From Climacteris rufus (Eukaryota > Chordata > Aves > Passeriformes > Climacteridae): a stretch of 64,000 nucleotides of DNA. The translations under genes were made by a program, and so were the position numbers. Below the pieces are notes generated by a model. It saw nothing but the letters and a program-made list of their open reading frames with translations, searched no databases and was not told the origin of the DNA. Position 1 is the stretch's first letter; the number at the start of each line of letters is the position of its first letter. The DNA lies in contig VZRZ01007316.1 of NCBI GenBank assembly GCA_013398175.1, forward strand, positions 561,081 to 625,080, given 5' to 3'. Shown piece by piece: positions 1-12,873 of this stretch.

Positions 1-1224
1 AATTGGTTTTGTATGAAGAGAATATCACTGCGTTCTGGGATATTTACATTATTTACATTCTTGGAAGCACCAAGAATAATGGTTTTTGTCATAATTCTGA
101 TTGTCTTCAGTTTTCAGTTTCGCTTGATGTGTTATGTTCAAGTCAGTAAGTGAGAATCTAAAATGTTATGGTTCATGGTTCATTAATAAATTGTGTTCAG
201 TAGAGATTCTGTGGGTTTTTTATGCTGCTCAAAAAAAAGATACTGCTCCTATGCTCCTTGTGATGTATGCTTGCCTTTCATTCTTCTCTGTATGTGTGGT
301 TTGGTCATTCTTGGAAGCAGGATACTTACCTTCACTGGATCTTTAGTCTGACTTCAGCACATGCTTTCCTGTAATTGGACAGCACGTTTTTTAAGTGTGA
401 GAAAGCATATGATAAAAAACAATTCTATTCTTGAAGTTTTCTTTATATAGTCTATTATATTTCACATGTATTTCACTGAATCACAGTGGATTTTGCTAGC
501 ATTCCTTCTACCTCAAATGAGTATAAGTACTAAGCCTTATTTTCCAAAAAATATTAATACTAACTTTTCAGAAAAATTACCTATTTTTAGAATTTGAAAT
601 TACCACACGTTTATATATGAATACCACACCTACGCTATATAAGTGTTGTTTAACTATCCCAAGATATACCAAATTAAACAGTGTAATTTATTTGTATACT
701 ATGATTTGAGGAGAAAGGTAGTATTTTGCCTTCTTTGGGATGCAGATAATAATTTAAATTTCATTATATGGTTAATTGTGCAGCATCTTAGTTTTCCAGA
801 GCCCTGCCTTTTCTTGTGTAGAAGCTGTGGGGCAGTTAGCATTGAGTTTTCATCTGAAACTGAATATGGTAAAAGATTACTGAGAAAAATACCAGTGCTT
901 CTGTACACAACAGAAATTAAAAGGCAGTGGCCTTAACTTTGAAAATAAACAATAATTTTGGAAACAAACCAAGTTTAAGACTTGAATTTCTCCAGTGTCC
1001 AGCTTTACTCCCATATGAAATATCATCTACCCCAAGCTGCTAAAAATATAAAGCATGTGTTTATTTGGGAGATGTGTAAGTCTGAGCTGACAGTTACTAC
1101 CAGTCTGAGAAATTTTGTCTTTATAGATTTCCTGACTTAATTTATTTGCATTATTAGAAGTGGTGGTAAATTAAATTTGGACTTAAATGTTTACCATGAT
1201 GATGCATCTTTGAAAAAAACACAA

Positions 1225-1855
1225 AGGAAGAAAAGCTGCTGAGCAAAAAAGGACATGGGGGTGCTGGTTGACAGCGGCTGAACATGAGCCAACATGTGCC
1301 CAGGTGGCCAAGAAGGCCAATGGCATCCTGGCCTGTATCAGAAATAGTGTGGCCAGCAGGACCAGGGCGTGATCTTCCCCCTGTACTCACCATTGGTGTG
1401 GCTGCACCATGAAAGCTGTATTCAGTTTCTGGCCCTTCACTACAAGAAGGACATTGAGGTGCTACAGCTGGTACAGAGAAGGGCAACAGAGCTGGGGAAG
1501 GGTCTGGAGCACAAGTCTTATGAGGGTTGGTGAGGGAGCTGGGGTTGTTTAGCCTGGAGGTAAGGAGGCTCAGGGGGAACGTTATCACTCTCTACAACTA
1601 TCTGAAAGGAGGGTGTAGCCAGGTAGGGATCAGTCTCTTCTCACAACTAACAAGCAATAGACTAGAGGAAATGGCCTCCAGTTTTGCCAGAGGAGATTTA
1701 GATTGGATACTAGCAAAAATTACTTCACTGGAAAGGTTTTCAGGCACTAGAACAGGCTGCTAAGGGAAGTGGTGGAGTACCATCCCTGGAGGTATTTGAA
1801 AGACATGTACATGTGGGGCTTAGGGACAAGTAGTTACACTGGAGGACAGCAGTGC
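1225..1855 (+). mobile_element. CR1 LINE fragment, 3' end of ORF2 and 3' UTR
   Basis: The sequence reads in the sense direction as the typical avian CR1 3' region. It begins with the stretch on a 'gtgctggttgacagcggctg' theme, passes through the 'ggccaagaaggccaatggc' block, and ends with the segment on taking the mean of the final inverted part, 'gtggtggagtaccatccctg'. All reading frames are interrupted, so it is a 5'-truncated, inactive copy, as almost all CR1 copies are. The terminal octamer repeats are not visible, so the 3' end is also incomplete or eroded. Open frames on either strand here (for example the antisense 144-codon frame at 1154-1588) are by-products of the LINE and not genes. 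Assignment to a CR1 subfamily would need a repeat library. Confidence 0.85.
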
Positions 1856-1884
1856 CATCCAAAGGACTTAGACATGCTGAAGGG

Positions 1885-2419
1885 ATGCCATCACTGCAAA
1901 GACAGCCAATAGCACCTTGGGCTGTATTAAGAGGAACACAGCCAGTAAATCAAGGTTGTTCCCCCGTTTCGGCATCCCCCAATACAAGAAGGACATAGAT
2001 AACATGGAGCAAATTCACTGGAGGGCCACTTTTGTTGGAGATTGGAGCACCATGTCCTAGGAGGGAAAGCTGAGTGAGCTGGCCTTGTTCTTCCTAGAGG
2101 AGAAGAGCCTGCTTTGAGTTGAGCAGGGTGCTGGTAACAGTCTGCAAACGCGCACAGGGAGTTTACATGGAGAGTGGTGACAGACTCTTCACACTGGTGC
2201 ATGGTGGGAAGACAAGAGACATCAGGCAGAGAATTTCAGACTGGATACAAAGAAAAACTTTTTCACTTCTAGGATGGTCAAGCAATAAGTTGTGCAGTCT
2301 CTGTCCTTGGAGGTTTCTAAGACCAGACAGCAACACAGTCTGTTATAGGTAGCTGTCTTTTTAGCAGAAGGTTGGACTTGAGACCTTCTGATTTCCTTTC
2401 CAACCTAAATTATCCTGTG
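1885..2419 (+). mobile_element. Second CR1 LINE fragment, same orientation
   Basis: A second copy of the same CR1 3' region follows directly. The 'agccaatagcaccttgggct' part at about 1900 repeats, in diverged form, the segment seen near 1310-1340 in the first copy. It ends at about 2419 with 'ccaacctaaattatcctgtg', which matches the CR1 3' terminus including a variant of the tail octamer (ATTCTGTG). Because both copies cover the same part of the element in the same direction, they are two separate insertions rather than one broken element. It is full of stops and not functional. Confidence 0.8.
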
Positions 2420-5400
2420 TTTATCATACACCAGTGTAGTGTCAAATTGGTTGGGCTAAAATACCTTTTTATTCAACACTGTGATAATAGATGTCATTGT
2501 ACATTCTGCTGCCAAAAGGAAAGTGCATTCAACTCTGATGTAAGTTCTGTCAGTAAGCAATTTGCACTTAGTGATGTAAAGCAGGATGGACCCAACCCAT
2601 GCTGTGAGAGATGTACACCACATAACTTTTGTAGTTATAATTCATTACAACATTCTGCAAAAATTGTCTTTTAAAATGTACAAAGCTGATTCAGTGGGGA
2701 AAAAAGCATAGAGATTAAATTGAATACAAATGAATGCTCTGCTGTCTTTGTTATTCAAAGCAAAAATTCCATTTTTTGAAACAGATGGCCAGTAGTTAAG
2801 AGAAAGTTCTCTCTTCACACCCTCACATTCAGTTACATATCCACCCTATTACTAGAATACCAATATTACAGAGGAGAATAACCCTGGGAGTATAAAAGTA
2901 TAATCTAATTTAATTAATTAAACCTTAAATAGATACAGTATTACTTGAGGGGAGACTGGGAGTAAGCAAACAAATGCATTAATCTGCTGTGTCAAGTCTT
3001 CATCTGCTGAACCTTTGCCAAGTCATCATTCTGCTAGGAGATTCTCATGTGCTAGGACTTAACAGCTACTGCTCATATCAAAAATAGCACTTTGGAGAAA
3101 CATCTTAATCTTTCACTGCACTGACTTCTATAACAGAATGAAGGGATATATCAATTCCTGCACATTTTGTGCTGCTGGCTTTAGGCAAGAAAAAATCCCT
3201 GGAACAATTTTCAGTTATTCAGAAAGAAAGGTCAAGGAAAGCATTCACAAGTGTTCTGAACTTAAAATCATTTATAAAAATACATGAAAAGTAGAGCAAG
3301 CTAGAGAAATATTCAATATTCTGAAAACTTTTTAAGTTTGAAAGGCCTCTTTCTTTGTGTAAAAAAAAAAATCCAAGGGTGGTGCTATATACTTCATAGT
3401 TTGTTTCCCTCCCTTTTGTCCTTTCTCCCCTCCCCTCACATTTTTTCCTTTATTTTATTTCTTTCTTTCACTTTGAGTGCGTAGATGTCCCATGGTTAAA
3501 ACTTTTGCTGATATCAAAATTTATTTTAAAACAGGATGCTGCAACAAGAGCAAGTAGCTTTTATTTAGAGGACTTTTGCAAAATGTATTTATTTACTCAA
3601 ATTAATAAGAAAATTATTAAGATATAGTGTCTCATTTGAAGGCATTATGAAAACATAATGGACTTGGGAGTTCAGAAAAGGTAATACTTGCACTGTCTGA
3701 TTAGAAACTTTCAAAGCCAGCCTTAAAAACTACTTGGTGAAAAAACTTGCATGTTTTTTCTGTTCTCCAGTCCCACTGGACAGAGTGTGTCCCCTCTCTA
3801 TGCTGAGTAGAAATGGTATATGCCCAGTGGTAGATCCTGGTTATTGGCATTCTAGTACAGCATTGATGAAACTGGAGGATGGCTGACTTAGAAAGAAAGT
3901 ATGAAACCTGAAGAAAGATTTATTGTTGGCTATGTTGCATGGCTCTAAAGAGTGGATTGTTCACTGAAGTGAACCACAATTTTTATGCCATAAAGCCAGG
4001 TTTTATCTGAGGCTTAAAGGTCGCTAGAGGGTGTTACAACAGGTTTCCAGGAAGTTCTATAAATTGCAGGTAGCCATACAGAGAATAATGATAAAAATGA
4101 TTCTGATGGAACACATACAGCAGTTACAATGAACAAGTAGAGAGGTTTCATGCAGAAATTTAAAAAAAAAATATTTTTTTAAATGCAGATGGGTTTTTCA
4201 TACGTTTGCCATTAGAAGGGTTAAAACAGGTAGTAAATCTCCACAAACGTAACATTTTTTCTCATGAAGCCCTGAAACTGTAGATTATCCAGAAACTAGT
4301 CCCAGCGTCATGAAAAGATTCGGAAATTTTCATGAAACTCAGTTTGGAAATGCAATAATAACAGTTTGTATTTCTCCTGTTTGTCTTGTTAGATGGGAGT
4401 AAACTGGTGCAAAGTACTTTATGATTTAATTACTATGTGATTTTTGTTACAATTCTATCTTTTTCATTTTGTGTTTGTAATTAGTACACCACACTTTTAT
4501 CTAGGTAACAACCCAAGGTCTTAACAAGAAAAAAAGTTGTGTGTGTGTTTTTAGTAAAAAATCTCATATGAAATATTGTAATTTTCCTGGCAGACTACAG
4601 CTTCTGATCAAAGTGTGCAGCTTTCACAGTTTAATATGCATCGTGTCAGAATATATGTAGTATCTGTGAAGTGACCAACCTCAAAGCTATAAACAAATAT
4701 GTATGCTTATATATGTTTCATTCGTGGAGAAGAGAGCAACAAAGCTTAAATTGACTGTATTTTTTCCAATTTGGTGCTATTTCTCAGTGTGTTATCTTAA
4801 GTGCACTGAGGTTATTGGAAGTAGTCTGTACATAATTTCTATAGAAAGGAGCTATAGTCTTTTCATCTTGGTCAAGAAACACTTTCTTATTGTAGTCTAG
4901 AAACTACAATATAAATGCAATAATAATAAGGATCGAAGTAGTGGTAATTTGAGTCAGAAGTCAAGTGTGAAAGTGGTAGGTAGTCTATTTGTATGTATTC
5001 TTTCTAGCTCAAAAACAGAAATGGGAATCAGAGTACAGAAGGATAATGGGACATATACACTGTGACACACAGGTGTCACTTTTTAAAAGCATTTCTCTTC
5101 TGTTGTTACAGAAAACACAGTTGCTTTGTTTCTTATGCCTTTCCTTAACAAAGGAATAGTGTGCTTTTACAAAGCTTTAAAGCAATGGTTTTAAAACTAT
5201 TTCCCTGTAACTTGTTACCCTTCTGGCCTTACGCAATGTCATTTTAAGAAGCTTGAAGCAAGGATACTCATCAGTTACTCTGTTGTGGAAACTGGTGCAT
5301 ATTGGAAGACACCAGTCCTAACAGCAGCACAATGATCTTGAACATTTGTTTCAAAAAATCAAAGAGTATACCACAAAATTAATAACTTTACTCTCTTCTG

Positions 5401-6599
5401 CTTTTGCAGTGACATTACCTCTGATAAACGAAAACCCTAGCTGAATTAATACTTTGTTTATATTATTAATCTTTTCATGAAACATTTTGCTGCAAAGTTC
5501 AAAAAAAAGATGTAAAAGACTGCAGGGTTTTGTCTTCAAGAGTCTAATGTTCACTCTGGGATTTATGCTAGCTTTACTTGCTATATATTTCTGTTAGAAT
5601 ATTTATATTATTTTCTATCTAAAATATCTTTGAAGACAAAGACGGATAATGTAAACATTTGCTGTGTTTCTATGTAATTTAAACAAGGAAATGTTGTTTT
5701 GTCACTGCCTTGTGTATCATGTCATCTGTACTGGACAAAGTGGTTTTAAAATGTTACTAAATGAGAGTGGCTACATCATAAAATCCAAGCTACAGAGTTA
5801 TAAATGATACTATGGGCCTCTAGAGGATCAAAAACAGCATTTAAAATGTCCAGCAGTACTGATTTCCCTTGGCTTTATCACTGTGTATGGAGATAAATCA
5901 TTCTGCCAGATCTAGTTGGTGAGGTTTCTTAATAAATAGATGGCTCTAACTAGAGCTGGTTAAATTATTTATTGACAGCAATTTATATATGAAAGTTGTA
6001 GCCCTTTGTTTGGTTCATAAATTATCCAGCACTTATTTGTAGTCATTTTTCGCTATTATAATCAACCCATAAATAGGTCATGATTTTGATTAGTTTGTTG
6101 CTGTTGTTTGCTCATGGAGTTTGTTCATATTTTAGTTATCGTGTTCATGAATTGCCTGCTGCAAGTAGATGGTATTCTGTTTTCTCAAGGGACAAATTTA
6201 AGTAGGAGAAGCCTTTTTTTCTTCTGTTCACAAATTATCATTATGTCTTTATAATTGCCCAGCTCTGTCAGATAAAGACTATAAATAAATGTCCAAAGAA
6301 CATACGGTGTGTGCACTTCTATGCTGCCACTGGAAACCAGAATTGCTGCAAGAAGAAGCTACTGGCTGAAGAACAGCTGGCTCTGCTTGCATGGGAGTGA
6401 GATTAATGTGTGGGCCAAGGAGGGAAACAGCTTGTAAAGAGCTGGAGATAAAGTCTCAATCTTCCATTAAAAAAAGACTAGCTCCTCTTTATCACAGTGA
6501 TGCTGAGCTTTCAAATCCTGTTTGAATACTTTATAAACTTAGAATGGCCAAGTAGCCTTTCGTTTTTCCCTTCTATTTTTTTTAACTATCGCTTCTGCT

Positions 6600-6622
6600 T
6601 CCTGAAAGAGAAACTTTCAGGA
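6600..6622. repeat. Short perfect inverted repeat
   Basis: Arms TCCTGAAAG and CTTTCAGGA (9 bp each) are separated by the 5-base loop AGAAA. The stem is perfect but short. I see no gene or known RNA attached to it, and a stem of this length is plausible by chance in a 64 kb window. Confidence 0.5.
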
Positions 6623-8174
6623 GAAAGAGAGACTTTATAACCCCTATGTTCATTTATTATTAGGTAATTCTGAAGCACAAAATGTGAAACTGTGAGCAAA
6701 AGAGGTATCTTACCTGATGCTCAGTGCTGACCTGCTGTCCTGAAAGCTAAGATGTATTAGGATCTACTCCTACATTCCAAACTTTCATTTTGCCCCAATA
6801 CCGTGCAGTGCTTGGTCTTAATTTTAGAAACAGTGTTGGAATTAGGCTTATGGTTGGGTTAAAATTTGGTCTTTGTACCAACTATGTAGCCCTTGCATGA
6901 GTACACAGTTGTTATTCAGGGTGGTTCCTGAGAGATGTGTGGAGGAAGCCTTTCCTTTGATAGGACTTGACTTTGACACGTGTTGCTGAGCATTGTGAAC
7001 TTCTGTAGAATGTTCTGCAGGGCCTTCTACTTTTAAAAAGCCTTTCTTTTAGGGTGAGCATGCATAAGAGTGATTCAGTAAACCTGTCCAAACAAAGAAG
7101 AAAGTGGAATAGTTAAATCATGGGGAGAAATAAAAGTTTGAACCTTACATGAAACTCAATTTTGACCCTAAAAAAAACCAGAGTTGTATCACAAGCATGA
7201 TTCTGTGATATGTACAATATTTAGGGTGAGCTGTCAGAAAAACAGTCATTAAATGGGATATTGTAGTGAACTCCTGGTTTTGTTAGTGTTTATGAATTTC
7301 TTCTTCATTCTGCATCATTTTTCCTGGTAAACCTCAATAAATTCAGATGTTTATAACTAAGCATATGTAAGCAGTTCCATTAGTAATCATTGGGATATTT
7401 TCCCTTGTGCTTACCTAGCTCTGGTCATAGTATATGGCAAATCTTAACAAGCTAAAAAATTTCTCAATTAAGGTATACCTTATTTACTTTTTTCTGTGTC
7501 TTGTGTGTCATCAAAATGTGAAGATGCTTTATTCCAGATATTGTGGTCTTTGTGCGAGTCCTCTAACCTGCAGGCAGAATCACAAAAGGATGGATTAGGT
7601 TCCATGCATTTTACTGTAATCATGTCACTGGATAAGAGTCATAATATTTGGACCAGACAGTCACTTGTCTACAGATTCATTAATCTGATTTTTAGTTACT
7701 TTTATTTTTCTTTTTTATCCCTTGAATCTTGGAAATTTGGTTCTATAACTGCACACCATTAGGAGGAATAGGCATGACTACAATCAGAAGAGTGATTAAA
7801 TTGCTTGCCTAGGAAATGTGAGAAGATTTTTAACTAACACACCCTGTGAGATTTTCAGGTTATTGCCAGATGTCCTGGCTCCTAGACAATTATTGCAAGA
7901 ATGCAATGTAATATGATTGTATGTATTGTATACCATGGCTATGTACTATGCATATGGCTACTTTAATGTGGTAGTGAGAGTAATGGCATGAACACCTTCT
8001 GGAGAGAGGTTTTGAGATTCATTTCTCTAATCCCAAATTTGTTTCTTGTCCATTTACATTCGCATGTACTTTGATTAGAAAAAAAAAATCATTCTTTCCT
8101 TCTGTATGTGTAAGCAAAAGCTGTGTTTTATGTTGAAATTGCTGCTGAGATTCCATGTCCATCACACGGGAATT

Positions 8175-8201
8175 GTATTGGATGTATTGGATGTACTGGA
8201 T
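8175..8201. repeat. 9-bp tandem repeat, three copies
   Basis: The unit GTATTGGAT occurs twice without change and a third time as GTACTGGAT, in direct tandem. It is a very small minisatellite inside intron sequence. Confidence 0.75.
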
Positions 8202-11200
8202 TTGACTCATCTAGGGACTGAAGCATAGGGGCATGTACTATGCAAGCTGCAAATGAGTTTGAGTAGAGGATAGTCCCTGAAACTTTCTCTTCAGTCAAGT
8301 TTGTGATGTGTCTAGAGCCATACAGTAGTCAGTTGTCTTTCTGACACCTCCAATGAAAATAACCACACATGACTCAGTTAAGAAATCAGACAAGGTTTGT
8401 TGTGGCTTATTATCTGAGGAACAGTTTTCTCCATTTGTGTATCTAAATGCTTCTTTGATCTGGGAACTGAAAAAATTATTCGTGGGAAAGCCTATCATAT
8501 TCGTAGCATGTGTTAGATCATACAAGGTATTTATTGTTTGGTGGTACGAAGGAAGGTGATAAAAAGTAATAGGAGCAGTAAGCAGTCCCTGTCCAGTCAG
8601 ATCCAATCAGAGTTAAGACATCTCAACTTTGGAAGACTGGCAGGGATCCAGGGCCTGTATTCAATATTAATTTTTTCCTTGGTGCACAGTGTAGCAGTTT
8701 TCACTGCTGCTCTGTGTCAAGTAGCAAGACTGAAATCATACAAACCACTTTGTCTTCGATTAATATCAATGTTTATTACTTACTTTACTACTTTAGTTAC
8801 AGGTTACACAATTCTTCAGAGGTGCTCATCTCCTCTATCAAATAAGTCCAGTCCTAGATATTGATTAAACATTTCAGAAAATCTCTCCAAAACTGGAATG
8901 TTTTCTCTTCATGAGAACTTTATGGGAAATTAATATAGACTTCTTTTTTTGTTTCACAGTCAATTGTAGCAACCAGTCCTCAGTAACAACCTTATAGTTC
9001 TATTTCTTTCTCTTTTCGAAACCGAGGATATTGAAATTATGCATCACTTGACAAATGTAATGTTTCCCTTTTTGAACCATAAAAATTCTTGTGTCTTTGC
9101 CTCAGGGCTTCAGGTTTTGTGTGTGTATGTGTCATTTTTCACTACAGTAAAAGCTGGATTTTGCCCAAAAAGGGGGCTGTAATTACAATATATTCCAAAA
9201 TGGGCATTCTCTGGAATAGGTATTATTCACATGTTGTTCTTGATATTGAATGTTTAGTTGTCTTCTAACTGTACTTAGGGAGTAAAATTTTTAAATGTTT
9301 AGGCATAAAAGTGTGTTGTCAGTCACGGTCTTCGTGACTACCTGCCTAACTTGTCCTAGTTTAGGTCTGGAGGTATAAACTAGATAACTTTCTATCTAGT
9401 GAGTACAAGCCTAAATACAGCCCTAAGCAGGCCTAACATACTTGTTTTGTTTTATATGTTGATTTATAAGGAGGATATCCAATAGACCAAAATATTTGAG
9501 ACTTCTGAAGACATCTAATGGGAATCTTGGTACTGATAGTCTCATAGCACATGCTCACAGGTTAACTTGCATATTGGCAGTGTCTGTTTGATTCAAATGT
9601 AGTAACTATGATCAACAATGATAAATATGTACAATTTTTTCTGTAGGTTTTTACAATGTTTTCTCTGTAGGCTTGGTGCCCCAAAATGGTCTTAGAATTC
9701 TGTGTAATGTTGAATCTGACATTGTTGAAGTGCATTCCTTTCTAAGCTGGAAGCATGTGTCTTTTTAAATGCCAAGTTGTTTTAGTCTGATGCAGGACAA
9801 AAAAAAAAATTTAGCTGGCCTTCTTTGAGGATGCTGATATAATTTTTCATAATCTTTGTAATTACTTTTATTTCTGGGTAAGTTTGTAGACAGAACTTGG
9901 GTAATTTAAATAAGAATTAAAAATGAGATTTTTGTTTGGTAAAATAAAAAAATATTTGCTCAGTGTTGTTACAAATCGTGCCTTGATCTACATGATCTAG
10001 TTGACATTTCCTGAAAATTCCCCAATGAAGAAAAAGAGAAAGAGTGTGAGGTACTAGAGCCAAACTTGAAATTCTTGTCCATCGCCTCTGCCAAGTCTTG
10101 AGCAAGAACTTTCTTTTCCCCACCTCATTAAAGCCTCATCTAAAGATGTCATGCTGTACTTTTAACCATATCCTCTCTGTTTAAGTAGCATTTCTTAAAT
10201 CAATGCTAGTAACTAAAGTATTGTTATTCACATTTTAGTATAACTTCCTGAAGGAGTTATAAATGGTGACACTTGGTATAGGAACATGATCAAGTAGCTA
10301 TGCACTGAAAAAGTCTGATGCATTTCTCTGGGATTATTCTCTGCAATAAACACAGCAACACAAAAGACATGGGTCAGTCTGTTGATGATGTCATCTAGAT
10401 GGCAACAACATTCATGGGGGAATGTAGAAGTTTAATTCCTCATAGTCTCCAGAGTTCTTGTACCTCCTTGTTGAATGGTTGATCCAGGAGAGAAGGGGCT
10501 TCCGTGGATGGGAAGGAGCCCTCCCAGATCCACTTGCTGGCACTGTTTTAATCTGCATGCATGCCCACAGTTCCTGTGGCCTGCAAATGCAGGAGCACAG
10601 CAGCTCTTAAGACAAGTAGGCAGAGAATTCTGATAGAGAGGTGATGCCTTGCTCCCTGCTCCAAGGTCTATTAAAATATTTTTCCAATGAAATTTTAATT
10701 AAGCAATAAGTTCCCTAAAATTCCCGAAGGACATGGAAGACACCTATTCCTTGCAAGGCATAAACAAAGCATTAATTATTTTTCTTGGCTGCAACTGAGA
10801 CTTTTCTGTCTTCAGTTTAATTGTCTCCTGTATATTGAGGGAAAATAAAATAACTGCCTATCATTTGTTTTGAATTTGTCATAGAGTCAAGTCAGTGTGC
10901 AAGAAAATGGCATAACAAAAGAAATTTTAAATCTTCAGTAGGGAAATGTACCTGTTAAAGTATTTGTGATTAGATTTTGTTGTAGTTACATGAAACTGTT
11001 TTACAAAAAGTAAAGATCCACGTTTTAATTTTTTTTTCACTTTAGATGGTATTACTATTATGAATACCAGTTTTACGTGTGAAGTCTGGAAGGAAAAAGC
11101 TGGTAACTGAATCCAGATTTCACAATTCTCCAAATTGTTTCATAAGAACAATTTCTTTATTAATTATTATTATTTTATTCTTTGTTTTTTCTTTTGAAAA

Positions 11201-11617
11201 GCTTTTATCATTGAAAAATAATTACATGAGATTGCAAAGAAAAGATAGGTAAAAGATACCTCTTCATAAAGTCTTGAAATAGATAATGCTTTATCTCAAC
11301 AAGTAAAAGGAATGTATCACAGAATGAAATGTTAATGATTTTTTTGTTATCATCTATACTCTGTTAAGAAACTGTAGTTGCTATAGCATTTGCTTATAGG
11401 TATTCTAAAGATGTTACTTCTGACTAAATGTGTGCATGAACTGTTATGGATAGAGTAATCTTCAACTCAGAGAAAATGTTATGACCTTCTGCCTTTGCTT
11501 TAAGTCACATTTTTGGCAAACTGAAAAGTCTTCTATAAGACTGGAAATAAAAGTGGTAGATAAAGGTGGGCCAATGAGCACGATTCATTAAAAATACATA
11601 CATTTTGAGATTGTTGA

Positions 11618-11766
11618 AATTTTTTTTTTTTGTTGTTTTTGGTTTGGTTTGGTTTGGGGTTTTTTTTGTTATTTGGGTTGGGGTTTTTTTGTCTTTTTTT
11701 TTTTTTTGGTTGTTGTTGTTTTTTGGTTTTGTTTGTGTTTTGTTTTGTTTTGTTTTGTTTTTTCTT
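11618..11766. repeat. Low-complexity T/G tract
   Basis: About 150 bases are composed almost only of T and G on the + strand (A and C on the other). They include runs of T, a GGTTT-type segment with short G runs, and at the end a regular TTTTG repeat. It gives a spurious open frame rich in Phe, Val and Gly that is not a gene. It may derive from an expanded poly-A or AAAAC tail of a minus-strand insertion, but no recognisable element body is attached. Confidence 0.85.
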
Positions 11767-12853
11767 AGGCAGGAAAAAGCATCTGGTTTAGATCTAGGAA
11801 GGGTAAAAATGTACCACTGCAGTATATGAGCATCAGCCTAATATGTTGCGAAAGTTTAATTTTCTTTGTCAAAGAAACAGATATAATTGATGTGGTGGCT
11901 AAGACATGTAATTAAACATTTTCTTGTTCTTTAGTATAGGTTTCTGCTTGACCTTCTAGAAAAAAACAAAAGCAGAGAAAAGAGATTTCAGTTTGAGGAG
12001 TTAAAAGCTTCAACTTCATAGAAATAGTCTTTCAAAAAAAAAAGGCCTGTTGCTTTGTTTTAGCTGCTAGTCACTTTGCCTCTTAGTGTCAAGTAGATCT
12101 GAATTTCCTTTTAGAACCTGGATTCTCTATTTGAAAGATTTTTGAATGAGTCTGACTGGAGCTGGATTTAAATTCCAATTGGAGGGCTGAAATGGCTGCT
12201 AAGGGATGGTACACAAATCACCCTATTTCCTAAATTAAAATACCTTTTTGATTCATAGGACATTCTACTAATGGAAATGTAATTTGTACCAATTTACAAT
12301 CTGTTGTACTTTATGGTGCAGTGGATTTTTCTGTACTAAAGCAGGTATTTAACTCTGCATGGTATCTACTGGAGGAAGGCTTTGCTAATTCAGCTGCAAA
12401 CTGACTATGTCCATGATGCTTTTGAGGCATTACAACACATGGGAGTTAAATCTACAAGAGATAGAATTGTTTTAAAGAATGTGTAGGTTTGCAAAGTTTT
12501 CTCTGGAAAACAGTAAAGAGATGATTGAGAGGGTGATTCTCCTGATTTCCATTGATAGATACATCCTAAAATTGTTCTATTTGAAAATGGAAACTATTTT
12601 TATTTTAGGGACTTTATTCTGCCATAATTATTGGGCTGCATCTGTCATTAATTTCTATGTTCTTTCTGTCCTACCAGACACATGGCTTTGAAGAAAGGTC
12701 TTTATTTTTTAATGACTAGTATCTAGATCAGCACTTTTTTAATCAAAATGTTCTTGAAATCAATAGTTTTAATTTATGTGCAGAAAGGGTAGCCCATAAA
12801 TATTGCCTTTGTAAAATAAATACGTATTAAATTTTGACATACAACCATGAGAA

Positions 12854-12873
12854 ACTTCTCTAGTTAGAGAAGT
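12854..12873. repeat. Short perfect inverted repeat
   Basis: ACTTCTCTA and TAGAGAAGT form 9-bp arms around a 2-base centre. It sits in AT-rich intron with no other feature near it. Functional meaning is unknown and chance is a reasonable explanation. Confidence 0.5.

Noticed and set aside
1154..1588. 144-codon antisense frame, Pro/Ser-rich
   Set aside because: It is the complement of a CR1 fragment and has no independent support.
8295..8864. Overlapping frames of 103 and 108 codons on opposite strands
   Set aside because: Open frames on both strands over the same DNA with no homology point to chance absence of stops. I also considered an LTR here but found no ends, TATA/polyadenylation pair or duplication.
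11605..11829. Phe/Val-rich small membrane protein
   Set aside because: It is a translation of a T/G low-complexity tract.
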